DNA from: Apis mellifera
Lineage: Eukaryota; Arthropoda; Insecta; Hymenoptera; Apidae
Direction: 5' to 3'
Length of the DNA stretch: 64,000 bases
NCBI RefSeq assembly: GCF_003254395.2
Contig: NC_037642.1
Location: forward strand, 1,148,501-1,212,500
The notes under the pieces were generated by a model, which was not told the origin of the DNA, did not search any database, and saw only the letters and a program-made list of their open reading frames with translations. Shown one piece after another: positions 1-12,370 of this stretch; position 1 is the first letter of the stretch; every line of letters starts with the position of its first letter. The translations under genes were made by a program, and so were the position numbers.

Positions 1-760
1 ATGAAAAACAGTTTCAATTAATCCCAAATCCGTCTTCCTAAACCGGTCCACTTTCGTGCAACTCAAAGGATTAAGACGTAACAAGCAAGCGCGCCGTGTT
101 CTAAAAACCGCGGGGCGAGCTTTATAACGCTTCCCCTCTCCCCGTCGTTTCCCTTAATTGCTTCGATAACGACGACGACAGCGCCGGGAAAATCTCGGCC
201 GTTCGTGGCCCCGCGTAAATCCACCAGCCACCGAATTGAAATTCCCGCCGTTTCCTTTTCTAATTAACGAAGCGAGTGCAAACCGACGACCGCGCATGAT
301 TCATCCATCTTTTTGACAATTCTCTCCGCCGAAAAGTTTCGGTCGAAAGGAAAATTTTTCCTTGGCCGAAGAGGAGAGAAGAGCGGCCACGGTTTCACTG
401 TAATCGATCGACACGCTCGCCCACATCTGGGTCGCGACTTTTTCTCTAATTACTTGCGGCTCTGGAAGGAGAGCGTTGGTGGTGGTAGCGTAACCAACGA
501 GGCCGCGGCACCGATGCAACTTTTCCACGCGTTGGCCTACCCTTCTTCCACGTCCCCTCTTCGTTTATCCCTGTGGCTTGTTCTCTCCCTCTCTCTTTTT
601 CTCTTTCTTTTCATTCTTTTTTTTTTCTTTTTATTTTCGTCTTTTCCCTGGAATCAAAGTCGAAGAGGCGTCTCTCTCCCGATGTTAATCTCGATCAAAA
701 TTGGGGGATCAAAGGTCACTGAGAGAAAAAGTTTCAAGCCGTTTTCGCCAGATTAATTAA
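1..760. other. CpG-rich island, no supported gene
   Basis: This is G+C-richer, CpG-containing sequence ending in a pyrimidine-rich tract near 570-660. Open frames run through it on both strands (313-756 on +, 301-528 on -), but their translations are Arg/Ser-rich or Phe/Leu low-complexity. No splice site pair or start context makes either one convincing. It may be a regulatory island. Confidence 0.4.
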
Positions 761-1200
761 TTACTTTAGACCTTATTCAAAGAAAAAGAGTTTTGTAACG
801 AAACTTTTTTTTTTTTATGCTTGTCTATAAAATATCGAAGATGGTAGATTATATATGAGTATACAATTTTAAGTATTTCAAAATATATATATATATAATA
901 CTAACACAAATTTTGAATACACAATAAATGAATAATAACTTTTCGATTCAACTTCAACTTTTTCTTCTTATACAAAAATTGTAAAATATAAATCTACCAC
1001 ATTTTAAATTTAATATTTTAGCGATATTACGTTATCTCGTTAGTCGAAAATTTAGATTCAAAAGCACATTGCCTATTCCATGATTACCTTCTATCTTTCG
1101 TTCGAAAAGAGGAGAGGATTTTTGAGAGAGAGTGGGAACTAGCGCAGTGTTCCTCGCTGAAAACGCTTTTCGGATCAATTACTTGAATTCACAGTAGTAT
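761..1200. other. AT-rich spacer
   Basis: AT-rich sequence with A and T runs and a short TA-rich stretch near 880-900. I see no gene, RNA or regulatory element in it. Confidence 0.6.
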
Positions 1201-1221
1201 CAATTACTTTCGTTCGAGCCG

Positions 1222-1518
1222 ATGGTGGACGCCGATCGTGATTCCGCGAAAATCTCGCTTGTACCGGCTGTTCCTTCTCTTTCCTCTATCACCTCTGCTC
1301 CCAATCTTTTTTCTTCTTCTTCTTCTTCTTTTTTTTCTTCCTCTTCTTCTTCTTCTTCTTCTTCTTCTTGGTGTAGATCTTTTTACCTCGCTAATTGCAT
1401 CCGGTCTTTGAAGCCAAGTTTGCGAACAGACGCTCAGTCATTGGGGCTGAAAGAAGCGGGCGAGGCGAAGATAGGGAAGAAGAGAGAGGCGCAGGTGGAA
1501 TGGCGGATGGAAGTTTGA
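1222..1518 (+). CDS. Doubtful Ser-rich open frame spanning a TCT repeat
   Basis: A 98-codon open frame starts at an ATG followed by G. It reads MVDADRDSAKISLVPAVPSL, then a long serine/phenylalanine tract encoded by the TCT microsatellite, then a basic, charged C-terminal part. The ends look more protein-like than most chance frames here. However, there is no conserved domain, no signal peptide and no clear splice site. The serine tract is simply the microsatellite read in one frame. The reading is probably chance, but it is the only candidate in this island. Confidence 0.12.
   Translation: MVDADRDSAKISLVPAVPSLSSITSAPNLFSSSSSSFFSSSSSSSSSSSWCRSFYLANCIRSLKPSLRTDAQSLGLKEAGEAKIGKKREAQVEWRMEV
1308..1369 (+). 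repeat. (TCT)n microsatellite
   Basis: An imperfect TCT repeat of about 60 bases, interrupted by a T run and a single CCTC, followed directly by GGTGTAG. It is read as poly-Ser in the open frame that spans it. Confidence 0.9.
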
Positions 1519-1599
1519 GGGGATATAGGGTAGTGGAAAAGTATCCGGGTGGTGTGCTTATCTGCGCGAGGATTTTGTAGGCGTTGATAATGGTTATGA

Positions 1600-2440
1600 A
1601 GTTCTGGGATAAAGAATTCGATGATTCTTGTCTCTGATGACTATTCGAGAGCGAAGAGAAGATTTTTTTTTTTTTATGAAAAGTAATAATTAGGTGTAAT
1701 ATGCAAATATTTAAACTCCATTCTTTTTTTTACTTTCATTTGTTATTTTTTTGGATTTATAGAATGATTTTGTGAAATTAAGGCATATGAAATTTTAATT
1801 TTTAAAATTATCTTGAAAATTTGGTAAATAATCGGAGGAAAACTAGTTTTTGATCATTTTCGTAGTTAAGTATACGTCAGTGAAGAATATAAATTCATAA
1901 CGAATTCAAGAATTTGAGTTCAATTTTTGGATTGAATTGTTACTTTCAGCTTTAAAAACTCTTAAAAATTCAATAGGAATTTTAGCAGTGAGAATTGCCA
2001 GAGTGCAAATTCTGCAAAAGAATGGAATTTTCAATACTTTTCTGTATCAAATTCATCTCTAAAGTTGTATCTTAATTTACAAATCCCTCGAATGAATTTC
2101 CAATTTGCAAAATATTAAGTTTCTTGGATTTTTTTCGTTCCTTCTTTTATAAATACAACTATTACCACAATATCATATCTTTTCATCAAACAAATATAAT
2201 TTATTTAAAAAAAGTATTTCCCTTCTTTATACTTGACAAAATTATATCCTTTCTTTCTTTAGAATAAATTCGTTTATAATCCAATTATCGTTTCCAACTC
2301 GTATTGCAAAAAACAGAAAAGGAAAGAAAAATAGAAAAAAGGATTAGATTCAAATTAGACGAATACGGGAAGAATATAGCTGCGAGATCAAGAGGCGAAA
2401 AATTTTAAAGTCGAGGTAAATAGAAGAAAGAAACGCCAGA
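1600..2440. other. AT-rich spacer
   Basis: AT-rich with no open frame of note and no repeat structure. The last 150 bases become purine-rich and lead into the next G+C-richer island. Confidence 0.6.
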
Positions 2441-3060
2441 ATTCCGGATTAAATGGGGGAAACAGGGATGGGAGGGGGGGGTGAAGGGGGAGGGCGCGAG
2501 AACCGATTGGATGTAGCGGTTGAGCGGAAACTGGGAGGTATATTGGCACAATCAGTCGATGGCACGTTGCTACTTGTCGAACTGATTGTAACCTAAGAGC
2601 GAGTGTAGCGAACGCGTTACACGCACGAACCTACACGTACGTTCACCCGTTAATAAGTCGAATTCCATGGATCCATCCGTGGTGGCCGCTTGGATTAACG
2701 TGGTTAAAAATGGTGGACGTGGCCTGGCGCGATTCAGGTTACATTTCTGCGGTTTTACATCCCTTCCATCCGGGATGGAAACTCATCTGGATTACGGGAT
2801 AGGATCGCGGCAAGCTCTCGATTCGAGAGCAATTCTATTAAGATTAAGGGGGAACATCGGTGAATAATCTTATCCTCGACGCGGAGCCTCGACGGGATCT
2901 CTGGACTCAACGAGACGAAGATTCATCGCGATATCTTGTTGAGTTATTCTGCAAGATCAAAGGAGATCCGAGTTTCAGATGTAGGATTTTATGTTCGCGA
3001 ATAGGGCAGGAACAATCTGGGATGCTGTTTTCGAGTTGTGAGGAATTCGATTCTTGAGAT
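2440..3060. other. CpG-rich island with a strong inverted repeat
   Basis: G-rich at its left edge (2460-2500), then CpG-containing. Short open frames at 2667-2867 and 2860-3057 (+) have no distinguishing features. The inverted repeat at 2548-2589 contains TCAGT, which matches the arthropod initiator core. The island could therefore hold a promoter, but no TATA box sits at the expected distance. Confidence 0.4.
2548..2589. other. Imperfect palindrome or hairpin, 9+3 bp
   Basis: ACAATCAGT at 2548-2556 is the exact complement of ACTGATTGT at 2581-2589. The adjoining CGA (2557-2559) and TCG (2577-2579) extend the stem past a one-base bulge. The loop is 17 bases. This is too short for a microRNA precursor, so a dimeric protein-binding site or RNA hairpin is likelier. 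Confidence 0.5.
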
Positions 3061-6000
3061 GGGATTTCTTGATTATTAGGAATCTACAAATTTTTGGATA
3101 ACTCTTTTACTATTTTTGGTAATAATAATTTTATTTCGTGATTTATAAAGTAATATCGATTATTTGATTTTTTCATGATAAAAAGTTTCGATATTCGGAA
3201 TCAAATAATTGAAATAAAGTTTTTAAGTCAGTTTTTATTTAATACGTCACTTTATTAAAAGGTTTTATTTCATTATTCAAAAAATAAATTATTATTTTAC
3301 TATTTGTTATTTGATTTTTACAAAAATGTGTTTAAAAATATTTTTCTATGTAGAATTTTTATTTCCAGAAATCATTCTTCTAAGTTTAAATAATGTTCTC
3401 TTTTCTATTTTTCTAAAATTTTTCTAATTTTTCATTCGAGATGAAAGCTTTTAATAATTCTCTAACATAATTATATACTAAATTACCAAAGTTAGATTAA
3501 TTCTCTATACAATGAAATATGATATATATTAACTGAAACTTAAATTTAAATTCTTTCACATTTATTTGTATTACTTTCAATCACAGATATGTTGTCTTCT
3601 TTCTAGCCCAATTTCTTAAAAATTTAATTTACAATTCAATTAATTTTTGATCTTTTTAATCTTCAAAATCATCAATCTTTATTTCATTCTTGTAAAGAGT
3701 ATCAGAGTGTAAATTAGAATTAAAAAGGTTATCAAATTATTGTTATCGTGAAATGTTACCTTAAACATTGTTATTTTCAATGCGTTATTAGCATCAACAC
3801 AAAACGAAACTGTTCTATATCAACCACATAATATTGATCTCATGATTATCTGTTAATCCGATCAATTCACGCTTATCTGAACATCAATAATCGTGTATCA
3901 AACAAAAATCAGTTGCACTTCGTTAGTTTGACATGCACCGCATTGGAAACATCGACACGTCACACACGATAGTGATATATCGATGGTGATAATGTTAATT
4001 ATAGCGCGTCGTATAAAGCAAGAATGAACGTAAAAATAATAATAATAAGGAGAAATTTACCTTTTATTTCTCTTTTTATTTATCCAAATATATTTCCTTA
4101 CCTCAAAATAATTAAAAACAAATATATATATCTATTTGTTCATAATATATCAATTATTTAAAAGTATAATAAACATTCTTTACTTAATTTTTCAATAATT
4201 AACTATTTATAACAGTCTTAGTTACTTACTACTGCTAAACTGCTATTAAACGTAAATTGTGAGTAAATAACGTAGAGTGAATAATAGATGGATTATGTGT
4301 AATAATGGACGAATTATGCGTGACGAGTTCGATTGAAAATCAAATGAATGAGAATGGATAGCGTGTATGTGAGTCTTTTTAGAATGCAATGCGATTAAGA
4401 AGCTTTTAGTTCTTTCAGAATCGAAGAATCGTACTGTTGCAATTTTAAATATTCATTAATATTCAAATTCTAATTATAACAGTTTATCATTTGTTCAATT
4501 CAACTGTACTTTTACAATAATATAGAATACATAATTTTGTATATTTAATCCAAATAAAAATTTAAGATTAAATTTATTTACATATAATTTGCTTTTATCT
4601 ATTCAAAACTATAACACTTTTATTATTATTACATGTATAAAATTTGTCCAATATTATTTCACAAAGATCTACTTATAAAAGTGTTATTTGAATTTGATTA
4701 TATTTCTACATCTTATATCTTATATACTTTTTAAAAAAATTTTTTGTATTATATACATCTAAAATATACGTCAAATATCTAAGGTCTCGATGCCATTTCA
4801 TGGATCGTAAGGCGCCGAACGACGCGCCAGGAAAAACCTAAGAACCTTACATGATAGTATCAGCAGACTAAGGCTCCCCCTCCCCTCTCTTCGCTCACAA
4901 ACAATGGAGTCTCGAAAATGCGTGGAGGAAAAGGAAAATTAGGAACATTCGTAAAAAGAAACTGAAAAAGGAACAGAACATCGCCAATAAAGCCAGTTTC
5001 ACCCACATTTTGCCATTTTATTTTTGCCCTTCACTTGGCCCTGTTTGCTCTTGTATTTTTATATAATCTCCTTATACTTGATATTTTATGAGAACGAGTT
5101 TTTAAAAAATTTTTTTATAAAACATCTTAAACGAGAGAAAAATTTAAAGCCATGACGACATATTATACCTCTTTTCTCTTTCTTCGTTCAAACAATGGAG
5201 CCATAAAACGTTCGAAAATTAGGGACAGTTATTAAAAATGTATTGGTCGAAGCATCTTTGATAAATTCATTTCATTTATAAATTTTTTACAATACGTATC
5301 AAGTAGATCGAAGATTTCAATTAATTTAATGAACTGAAGAAATATTAAGAAATTAAGTAGCAAGAGATCAACTAAATCGTCTTTATCGAGGGATTTATAT
5401 ATCATCGTAAATTTTGTATTTGGTGAAAATAAATTTATATCAATTTATCAAAGTATCCTTTAAAAAAAAAATATTGAAAAGAATTTGCGAAGCTGCGTTG
5501 TGATCATCAATATAGGGAAAAAAGGGGGAGACGAGAATATTTTTCCGGCATAAAGATAAATCCGCGTGTGCAGGTAAATCAATTTCCTGTCTCTCGGCGA
5601 GAGACCAAAGCGAGGACAAGTTGTTACGTTTTTTAGATCGCCTCTTTTTCAGCCAATTTCCTTCCGTCGATGAAAAACTTTTGCGCTTATATCTACGCGC
5701 GGCGTGTTGTACATCTTTTTCGTGTACATCAACGTTGTTGAGAAAATGTCAACAACGTATTAAGAAAAAAAAAAAAAAAAGAAAAGAACGCAATTTCGTT
5801 TCGATCATCCTCTTATCCAATTCTTATCTACCCAAAGTTGACGAAGTTTCGAGAGCCGAGAGTTTATTTGTACTGAAGTTTGATTATAGATAGTCTTATT
5901 CTACTTTGCTCGAAAATAAACGTAGTTTACATTTCACGGCTGAAAGCATTCCAGTTCTATTTTATAGTCGATTATAAACTTTGTTGGGCTACTTGTTTAG

Positions 6001-6480
6001 ATTTCAACATCTTCAAGAATTTAATTACACGTGTTTAGTATAGTATAGTAGTAATTCTGTCTAATTTTGAAGAGAAAAATTTGTAAAGAAAAATGCGATT
6101 AATAATTTGGGAACTTTTCATAATATCATCAAATAATGCCGTATTACGAAAAATTTCATTAAATCTTTTATACCGACACTTAAAATTATAGGCATCATTC
6201 GTATCGTAATTTCAAAATTTAATGAAATTTTTTAAGTAACGACAGTTCAATTGGATCTAATTTTTTTTTAACAACAATAAGTTTTAATTATCATCTTAAG
6301 TAAAAGAAAAAGGAAAAATTCTTCTTAATAAATGGTTCTTAATAAAAACCAAATGTTATAATAAAAATTAAATATCGTCTTAAATTCGATACAAAAAAAA
6401 ATATTTCCAAAACATTAACGCAGATAATTCGTAATTTTCATTTTTCAATCACTTAATTAATCACTTTTTCTACCAAAAAC
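3060..6480. other. Mostly AT-rich spacer with small G+C-richer patches
   Basis: Long AT-rich stretches, broken by patches near 3890-4010, 4790-5060 and 5490-5760. The only open frame of size (5621-5893, +) contains a poly-Lys run from an A-rich tract and has no coding character. I see no gene here. Confidence 0.5.
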
Positions 6481-7020
6481 ATTTGACTTTTCGATGAGCT
6501 ATTTTCTCCTCAAACAGTAAAAATTTCGACTTCCACACGCGAAAGAATCGCACATTGCACGAGGGTTGAAAGAAGGGAAAAAGAGTAGGACGCGATATGT
6601 AAAAGCGATGTTCGAGTAGTTGGAGGAGCGTCGAATTGAACCGAGACGAAAGAGCAGGGGGTGGATGGTGTAGGTCGGTGAGTAAAGGTAACAGGTGCTA
6701 TCTATAACGGCTGTAACGGCCGCGCGTAAGCCGAGGCGAAGCTGTTTCCGGGAAGTTGCGGCCCCGGTTCCATCTCGTCCGTTGTATAGGAATACGTGCA
6801 TTACACTCTCACCACCTCGATCCACGTCGTCTTCTGTTTTTACCATCGACTAATCGCCCCGACTGTTTGCACTCGGATGCACTTTCGGTAAGCGAATGCC
6901 TCAAGAAAGAAATACACGCGTGCCGTTCCTCTTCCCTCTCTGTTTTCATTCCTATCTCTTATCCTTCTTTTCTTAGATTATCTCCTTTATCATTTTTAGA
7001 ATAGATCAGGCTAGGTTAGG
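6480..7020. other. CpG-rich island, no supported gene
   Basis: G+C-richer sequence with opposed open frames at 6499-6846 (-) and 6756-7004 (+), both Arg/Ser/Cys-rich and without motifs. It ends with CTAGGTTAGGTTAG near 7008, two TTAGG-like units that are too few to be telomeric. Confidence 0.4.
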
Positions 7021-8270
7021 TTAGATAGATAGCAAGAGCTGAGATATGTATCTATATTTATAAGCTCTTTTATGTTTATGACTTGGTGATTTCAAAATTA
7101 TGAAAAATTATGATTTTTTTATGATACGTTATGATTTGGTCTATCTTTTAATTAATAGTGGAAAGTGTTTATTAGTTTATACATTGTTTTATAAATAATC
7201 TGATTTTTTGAATCTTTATAAGAAAAGAATTTTCATAAGATTATCTATGATTTTCCTACTTTTTTTTTTATCAATACTTAAACATTGATAAATTACAATT
7301 GTTCACAAATCATTTAAAAAATACAAAATAAATTTTTATTTAAATAATTATTGAAAAGAAACTTCGAATATTAATTTTTTTTCTGCAGTGAAATTTTCTC
7401 ATGACATTTTTTTCTCTATTTTCTAAGAAAAATATTTTTTTTCGTATCTTGTCACTTTCATACTTCTTAATATGAGATAAAATCTGTGTCTTTTATCAAT
7501 ACAATTATGAAAAATTTTATCATCTTCTTATTTCTATCTTTTATTTTCTATCATTCGAAATAATCAAACATTTGATAAATAAATCGAATTGAACTTTATT
7601 TGAAGTAAATATTTTTTTTTTTTACTTGTTGCAACAATTATTCTCAAATTTAATAATTTTCGAAATTTCAAATAATAATCTTCCATCAAATATGATCGTG
7701 ATAATTCAAGAACTTGCGCGAAAAACCGAGTTTTATCGTTTTATTCGTTTCGAAATCATAGGTAAAAGAGAAAAGAAATCGAGGGATCGGGGATGTTTTG
7801 CGTCATTGAAACAGCAAGGGGGTGACGTATTGGAAATTCTATTTTCCACGACAGTGAGCCTCACGAACGGGTATTCCACTTTTCGATCGTGTATTGTTCA
7901 CGCGGAATATGTATCGCGGAAGGACCGCGGGAACGGAAACGGACCACGTTTACGTCGTAAGCCCCCGACTCAATATTCCTCGGCGTTGCGCTTTTCGACT
8001 CGGTTTCGTATAAACTTTTGCTCGATTCCGAATATATATAAGGAATTTTATTGAAACGTATCGCGCCTCTCGACTTATCCGCGACAACCGAGCTATCCAC
8101 CCTCCTCTTCAACCCTCTTTGTATTTTCATGCTGATGCGCCATCTTGCCGCCTGTTCCACGCGCTTTGTGCCAATCCTCTTTTCATTTCGATTAATATTG
8201 CGAGATACGCGTGAACTGTCGATTCGAGGAGAAAGATATGGTGATGGAAATAATAAAATATAATTGCCTT
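7020..8270. other. AT-rich spacer, then a CpG-richer patch from about 7690
   Basis: The left half is AT-rich. From 7690 to 8270 overlapping open frames occur on both strands (7626-8054 +, 7861-8274 -). Their translations look like CpG-driven chance. TATATAAG at 8034-8041 is a TATA-like sequence without a supporting initiator or gene. Confidence 0.4.
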
Positions 8271-8300
8271 CCAAAATATTCGGTATACTATTATTTTATT

Positions 8301-8499
8301 GAATAGAAAAGATAGGAATAATACTTTGAACGATTTTTATCCTCAAAAATTTGGAATATAATTTTTAATCGAGAAGAAGAATTATATTGAATGAATTATT
8401 GAATAGAAAAGATAGGAATAATACTTTGAACGATTTTTATTCTCAAAAATTTGGAATATAATTTTTAATCGAGAAAAAGAATCATATTGAATGAATTAT
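8301..8499 (+). repeat. Tandem duplication, 2 x 100 bp
   Basis: Bases 8301-8400 and 8401-8499 are direct copies, both starting GAATAGAAAAGATAGG. I count only a few substitutions between them (for example CCTCAAAAA versus TCTCAAAAA). The near-identity suggests a recent duplication. The unit is AT-rich with no open frame. Confidence 0.95.
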
Positions 8500-9329
8500 A
8501 AGAATTATAAGAATGAACAAAAATAATAATTATTTCTTTTTATAAAATAAAATAGAGGAATAATTATCTAAAACATTTTTTAAAATTCCTTACAACGTTT
8601 AGATTATTGAAAATATGTAAGCTTTATCAGCATGTATTTAAGAAAATATTTATTCATATAATTTAAACTTTATTTTTTTTTCATTCTTTAATTTTTTTCA
8701 AGAGCTAAATAATCTCAATAGCCGAAAATTTATATATGGATGATGAATTACGATATTTAATTATGTATTCCAAAATATGTATTTTAATAAGAATTTCTTT
8801 TTTTTGTTACTGTCTCCAATTCCAAAAACGATTCGATTTTTCCCTTCGAAAAATATCGAAAACTAGTAAAATTTAAAATTCTTTTTAAAATTCAAGTTAT
8901 TATTTTTTGATTTCTATCATCAATCACGTAAAATCACGAACGCGACGATCGATCGAGCACGATAAAAATTTGTGCGTTTAATCCTTCGTTTGTGTTTGCG
9001 TCGGATGAATGTTTACGATTACATTATAATTGACATCGAGATAAAATTTCACATAGAATTATCACGCATTATCGATACAATTCGCGATTTAAGAATGAGA
9101 GAAAAGGCGGAAAAATGACGTAGACTAAATTAATATTTGTCGACAACATTGTTACTTTCGAAACGGCGCCTGTTTTATATTTAATGTTATTCAACCGTGA
9201 TTTTAAGTCTCGTGGCTCGGCGTCATAATTAAAATCCGCTTTGTTTCGCTGCACGCGTCAACAGCACCGAGTATTAAATTTTCTATCGAAAATAAAGTGT
9301 CATGAAATGGGGAGTGAAAAATAAAAAGA
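8500..9329. other. AT-rich spacer grading into G+C-richer DNA
   Basis: AT-rich to about 8920, then CpG-containing around 8930-9300, including GATCGATCGA near 8948. Short open frames on the - strand are not convincing. I see nothing else. Confidence 0.5.
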
Positions 9330-9342
9330 ATATATATATATA

Positions 9343-9373
<31 letters not shown>
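9330..9373 (+). repeat. (TA)n followed by an A28 run
   Basis: An alternating TA tract at about 9330-9345 runs directly into 28 consecutive A residues (9346-9373). It could be a compound microsatellite or the poly-A tail of an old retroposed copy. I found no flanking target-site duplication or recognisable body upstream. Confidence 0.9.
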
Positions 9374-9375
<2 letters not shown>

Positions 9376-11370
9376 ACGAGGCATCCCGTGTCAGAGATTG
9401 TTCGATATTCTCGCATGAAAACGCGTGTCGTATAAATTTTAACGCAGCACGTCGATTCACGAAAAAAGCCACGCTGCAATACACACCGCACTTTAAATTT
9501 ACATCGTCCCTTTATCCTCGCCGAACGAATTATTGATACCTGTCTTGAACACTCCGAGTGGATTTTATAACAAATTCGACGAGATGTCTGTGAAAAGTTG
9601 CTCATGATTGAATAGTCGTTTTTTTAAAGTTAGTTTTACGAAGGTATTTGCGAGAAAGGAGAAAAGAAAATTAAAGAAAAATCTTTAGTGAAATTTATTT
9701 ATATCAATAATGTTGTATTATGATAATTGAAACTTAAATTGATCATTTTTTAGAAATCAAATTTATGTTGATATTGATTAGTTTGGCATTTGTCGTACTT
9801 GTATTTCTCCAATATTTATTTTTCATAAATTCTTGAGTGTAACAACTTATTTCGAGAAATGTAACAAAAAGTTTTCATTTTATCAATAAAAGTAATTTTA
9901 TTTCGAATCATAAAATATTATTTATCGAGTCCAAATGTCACAAGATGTTAGATTTGAATTAAATTATAAAAACTTGCAAGAATCAAAGATAATAAATAAA
10001 ATAAGCAATTCACTTCTCAAATGTTGTGAAGATACGCAATGAGATTACGAGATAAAGAAAAATTATGCTTGATGTATTTATAAATATAGAAATTGTTTAA
10101 TAATCATACTTTTACAATGTTTAGAATTCAATAAATTCTTTATCCTTAATATCTTACTCTATAATCCTTTAATGCATTGCTGAATTCTGCATTCTGCATA
10201 TTATATCCCATATAAATTATGTTTGAGGATACATTTATAAATAAATAATTGGAAAAATTACAGTTTAATTGAAATAGAAATCGCGATTTTATTGAAAATT
10301 TCCATCCTTCTTCTTGCTTTTGATGCTTTTGTGTCACGTGATAAAGTAATACGTGAAAGTGAACTGGGATAGTGAACAGAAGCTTGTTGAATTAATTATT
10401 TCTCTGGCTGCTCAATCCATTATTCTTTTTTTTTTTCAATATCTACATTACGCTTTGGCGTAAGTTGTTTCCTCGAATTGAAGTAGAACAATAGTCTTTT
10501 TTCATAATGATATCGATGCTTTCCGGATTGTTCGCAAACAAATATTATTATTTATACATCCTTTTCCATCCCGAAGAATACAGCCCATCGTCTCGGCTTA
10601 GACCACATCGCCTCGTTTCCTTCGACGACTAAATAACGTTAATATTAAACGATAACCGGAGCCAACGAAACGTGTTAGCAGAGGTAAACAATAATTTATC
10701 CGTGGTCGACTGCTCGCGGCGACGAAAGTTCGCAAAAAAAGAATAAGCGAGAGAGACGGCCTAGAAATGGTTGGATAAATTGATAGCCAGGAACGATAGA
10801 GAGGGACAAAGACGTTTCCATTTCGACCGCGTAGGCGCGACGAGGACGAGGCGAAGAGGAAATGATGGCGAGAGGTGGGGATGGAGGAAAGAACAGGCTT
10901 TTCGCGTGCTGCTCGGTTGCTTTTGGCCGTCGTCCAATTTCGGCGTCGTTTTGACGCCGGGAGAAAAGGAATGGAGAGAGGACAGGAGTGAAAAAAGGAA
11001 AGGAGAATTCAGCCTGCGTTCGCACCTAGGATATATACGTAGAAGGTTGTGGAAGGGGGGGGGGGAGATAGGAAAAAGAGTTGAAGTCGGCTAAGTAAAG
11101 CGGGGCCAAGCTTTGAAGGGAGGGGAGTCCTTACTGAAGGGAGCGCACTTCTTCATTAAAATTAACGGTACCACTTTGAAGAATCGGTCGCGTGGAGAGT
11201 CTCTCGTCTCTCAAGTGGATAAACATTCAACGTTATAATTCGCTCAGGGAAAACTGATTCATCATAAATGTGGTAAATAATCCTTGTCGCCTGGAACCCA
11301 ACTCGAGGATTGTTTCGAGTGGATTATTTCGGATACGGGATGCACTTATTTCTATAATCTTTTACCTGAA
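9374..11370. other. Mixed spacer with a CpG/purine-rich island at 10560-11260
   Basis: 9374-9600 is G+C-richer and 9600-10550 is AT-rich. 10560-11260 is a CpG- and GA-rich island with a run of 10 G at about 11056-11065. Opposed open frames at 10696-11025 (-) and 10771-11094 (+) are Arg-rich shadows of each other. No start, splice or domain evidence supports either. Confidence 0.45.
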
Positions 11371-12370
11371 ATGGGCTGTTTGATTTGAAATAATAATTTT
11401 AAGATATTTCTTGATTTTTTCTTTTTTTTTTTTTTGCATTAAGATTCGTAAAAAATTGATTATATTTCTACGTTATTTTATTCCTTTCTGAATAACAAAG
11501 AAAATTTTAAATTGTTTGTAATTTAACAAATGAGCTTCAATCAATATTTTTGTATAACAATTTTTGTCTTGACTTCTAGAATTGAACTTGAAATTCGAAA
11601 ATCAACTAAGAAAGAAAAATCAAGTACTTCTAGATATGTACCAATATTTTCTATGAGTAACATTCAAATCTTATGAACTGATTTGATTTATTATTTGGTA
11701 AATAAATTATATTTTATGAGCAATATTTGAATCTTATATAAAATGAATTTTTTATATTAAATTTGATTTTAATTTAATGAATATATCGTATTGAATTTGG
11801 TTCCCATTTAACAAACAATCTCAATTCTGATGATTTATTATTAAACTTATTAAATTTGAAAATTCTAATAAACAAAAAGTGCAATTTTTCTTAATTCTTT
11901 TATCTTGCTTTCATTTAATAGAAAACATGGCTAAATTTGAAATATCATAATAGTTATTAATTAAAAAACTGTAATTTCAACTTTTCTTATATATCTCTCA
12001 ATGATGTTTTCATCTAATAAGTATAAAAATTGTTACTTAAGAAACCTAAATTTCATTCTTACATCTTCCTCAACTTTTTCATCTTTTTCAACTCTTTCTA
12101 TCTAATAAATATGGAGATCTTAATTCTGGCAATTAACAAACCGCATTCAAAACATCATAAATTCAACTTCCTTATACTTCGATTCTTTCATCTAGCTTCT
12201 ACCCAATAACTATGGAAATACCTCAATTCTGAGAATAAACTCACTAAATTCGAAACCTCGCAATTGCTAGTAATCAACAAACGTTACAAAGACATCATCC
12301 TCAATTTCCTTCAATTCTTTCATCTTGCTTCTAATAAATGGAAACACCTCAATCCTAATAATTAACGAAC
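11370..12370. other. AT-rich spacer
   Basis: AT-rich, with loosely repetitive phrases such as TAATAAACTCATTAAATTCGA recurring in variant form between 11800 and 12390, as if from old decayed duplications. I see no gene. Confidence 0.5.

Noticed and set aside
7008..7025. Telomeric (TTAGG)n tract
   Set aside because: Only two adjacent TTAGG-like units, then GATAGATAG. This is far too short to mean anything in AT-rich DNA.
9330..9373. Poly-A tail of a retroposon
   Set aside because: No recognisable element body, no target-site duplication, and the run continues a TA microsatellite, so a compound simple repeat is the simpler reading.
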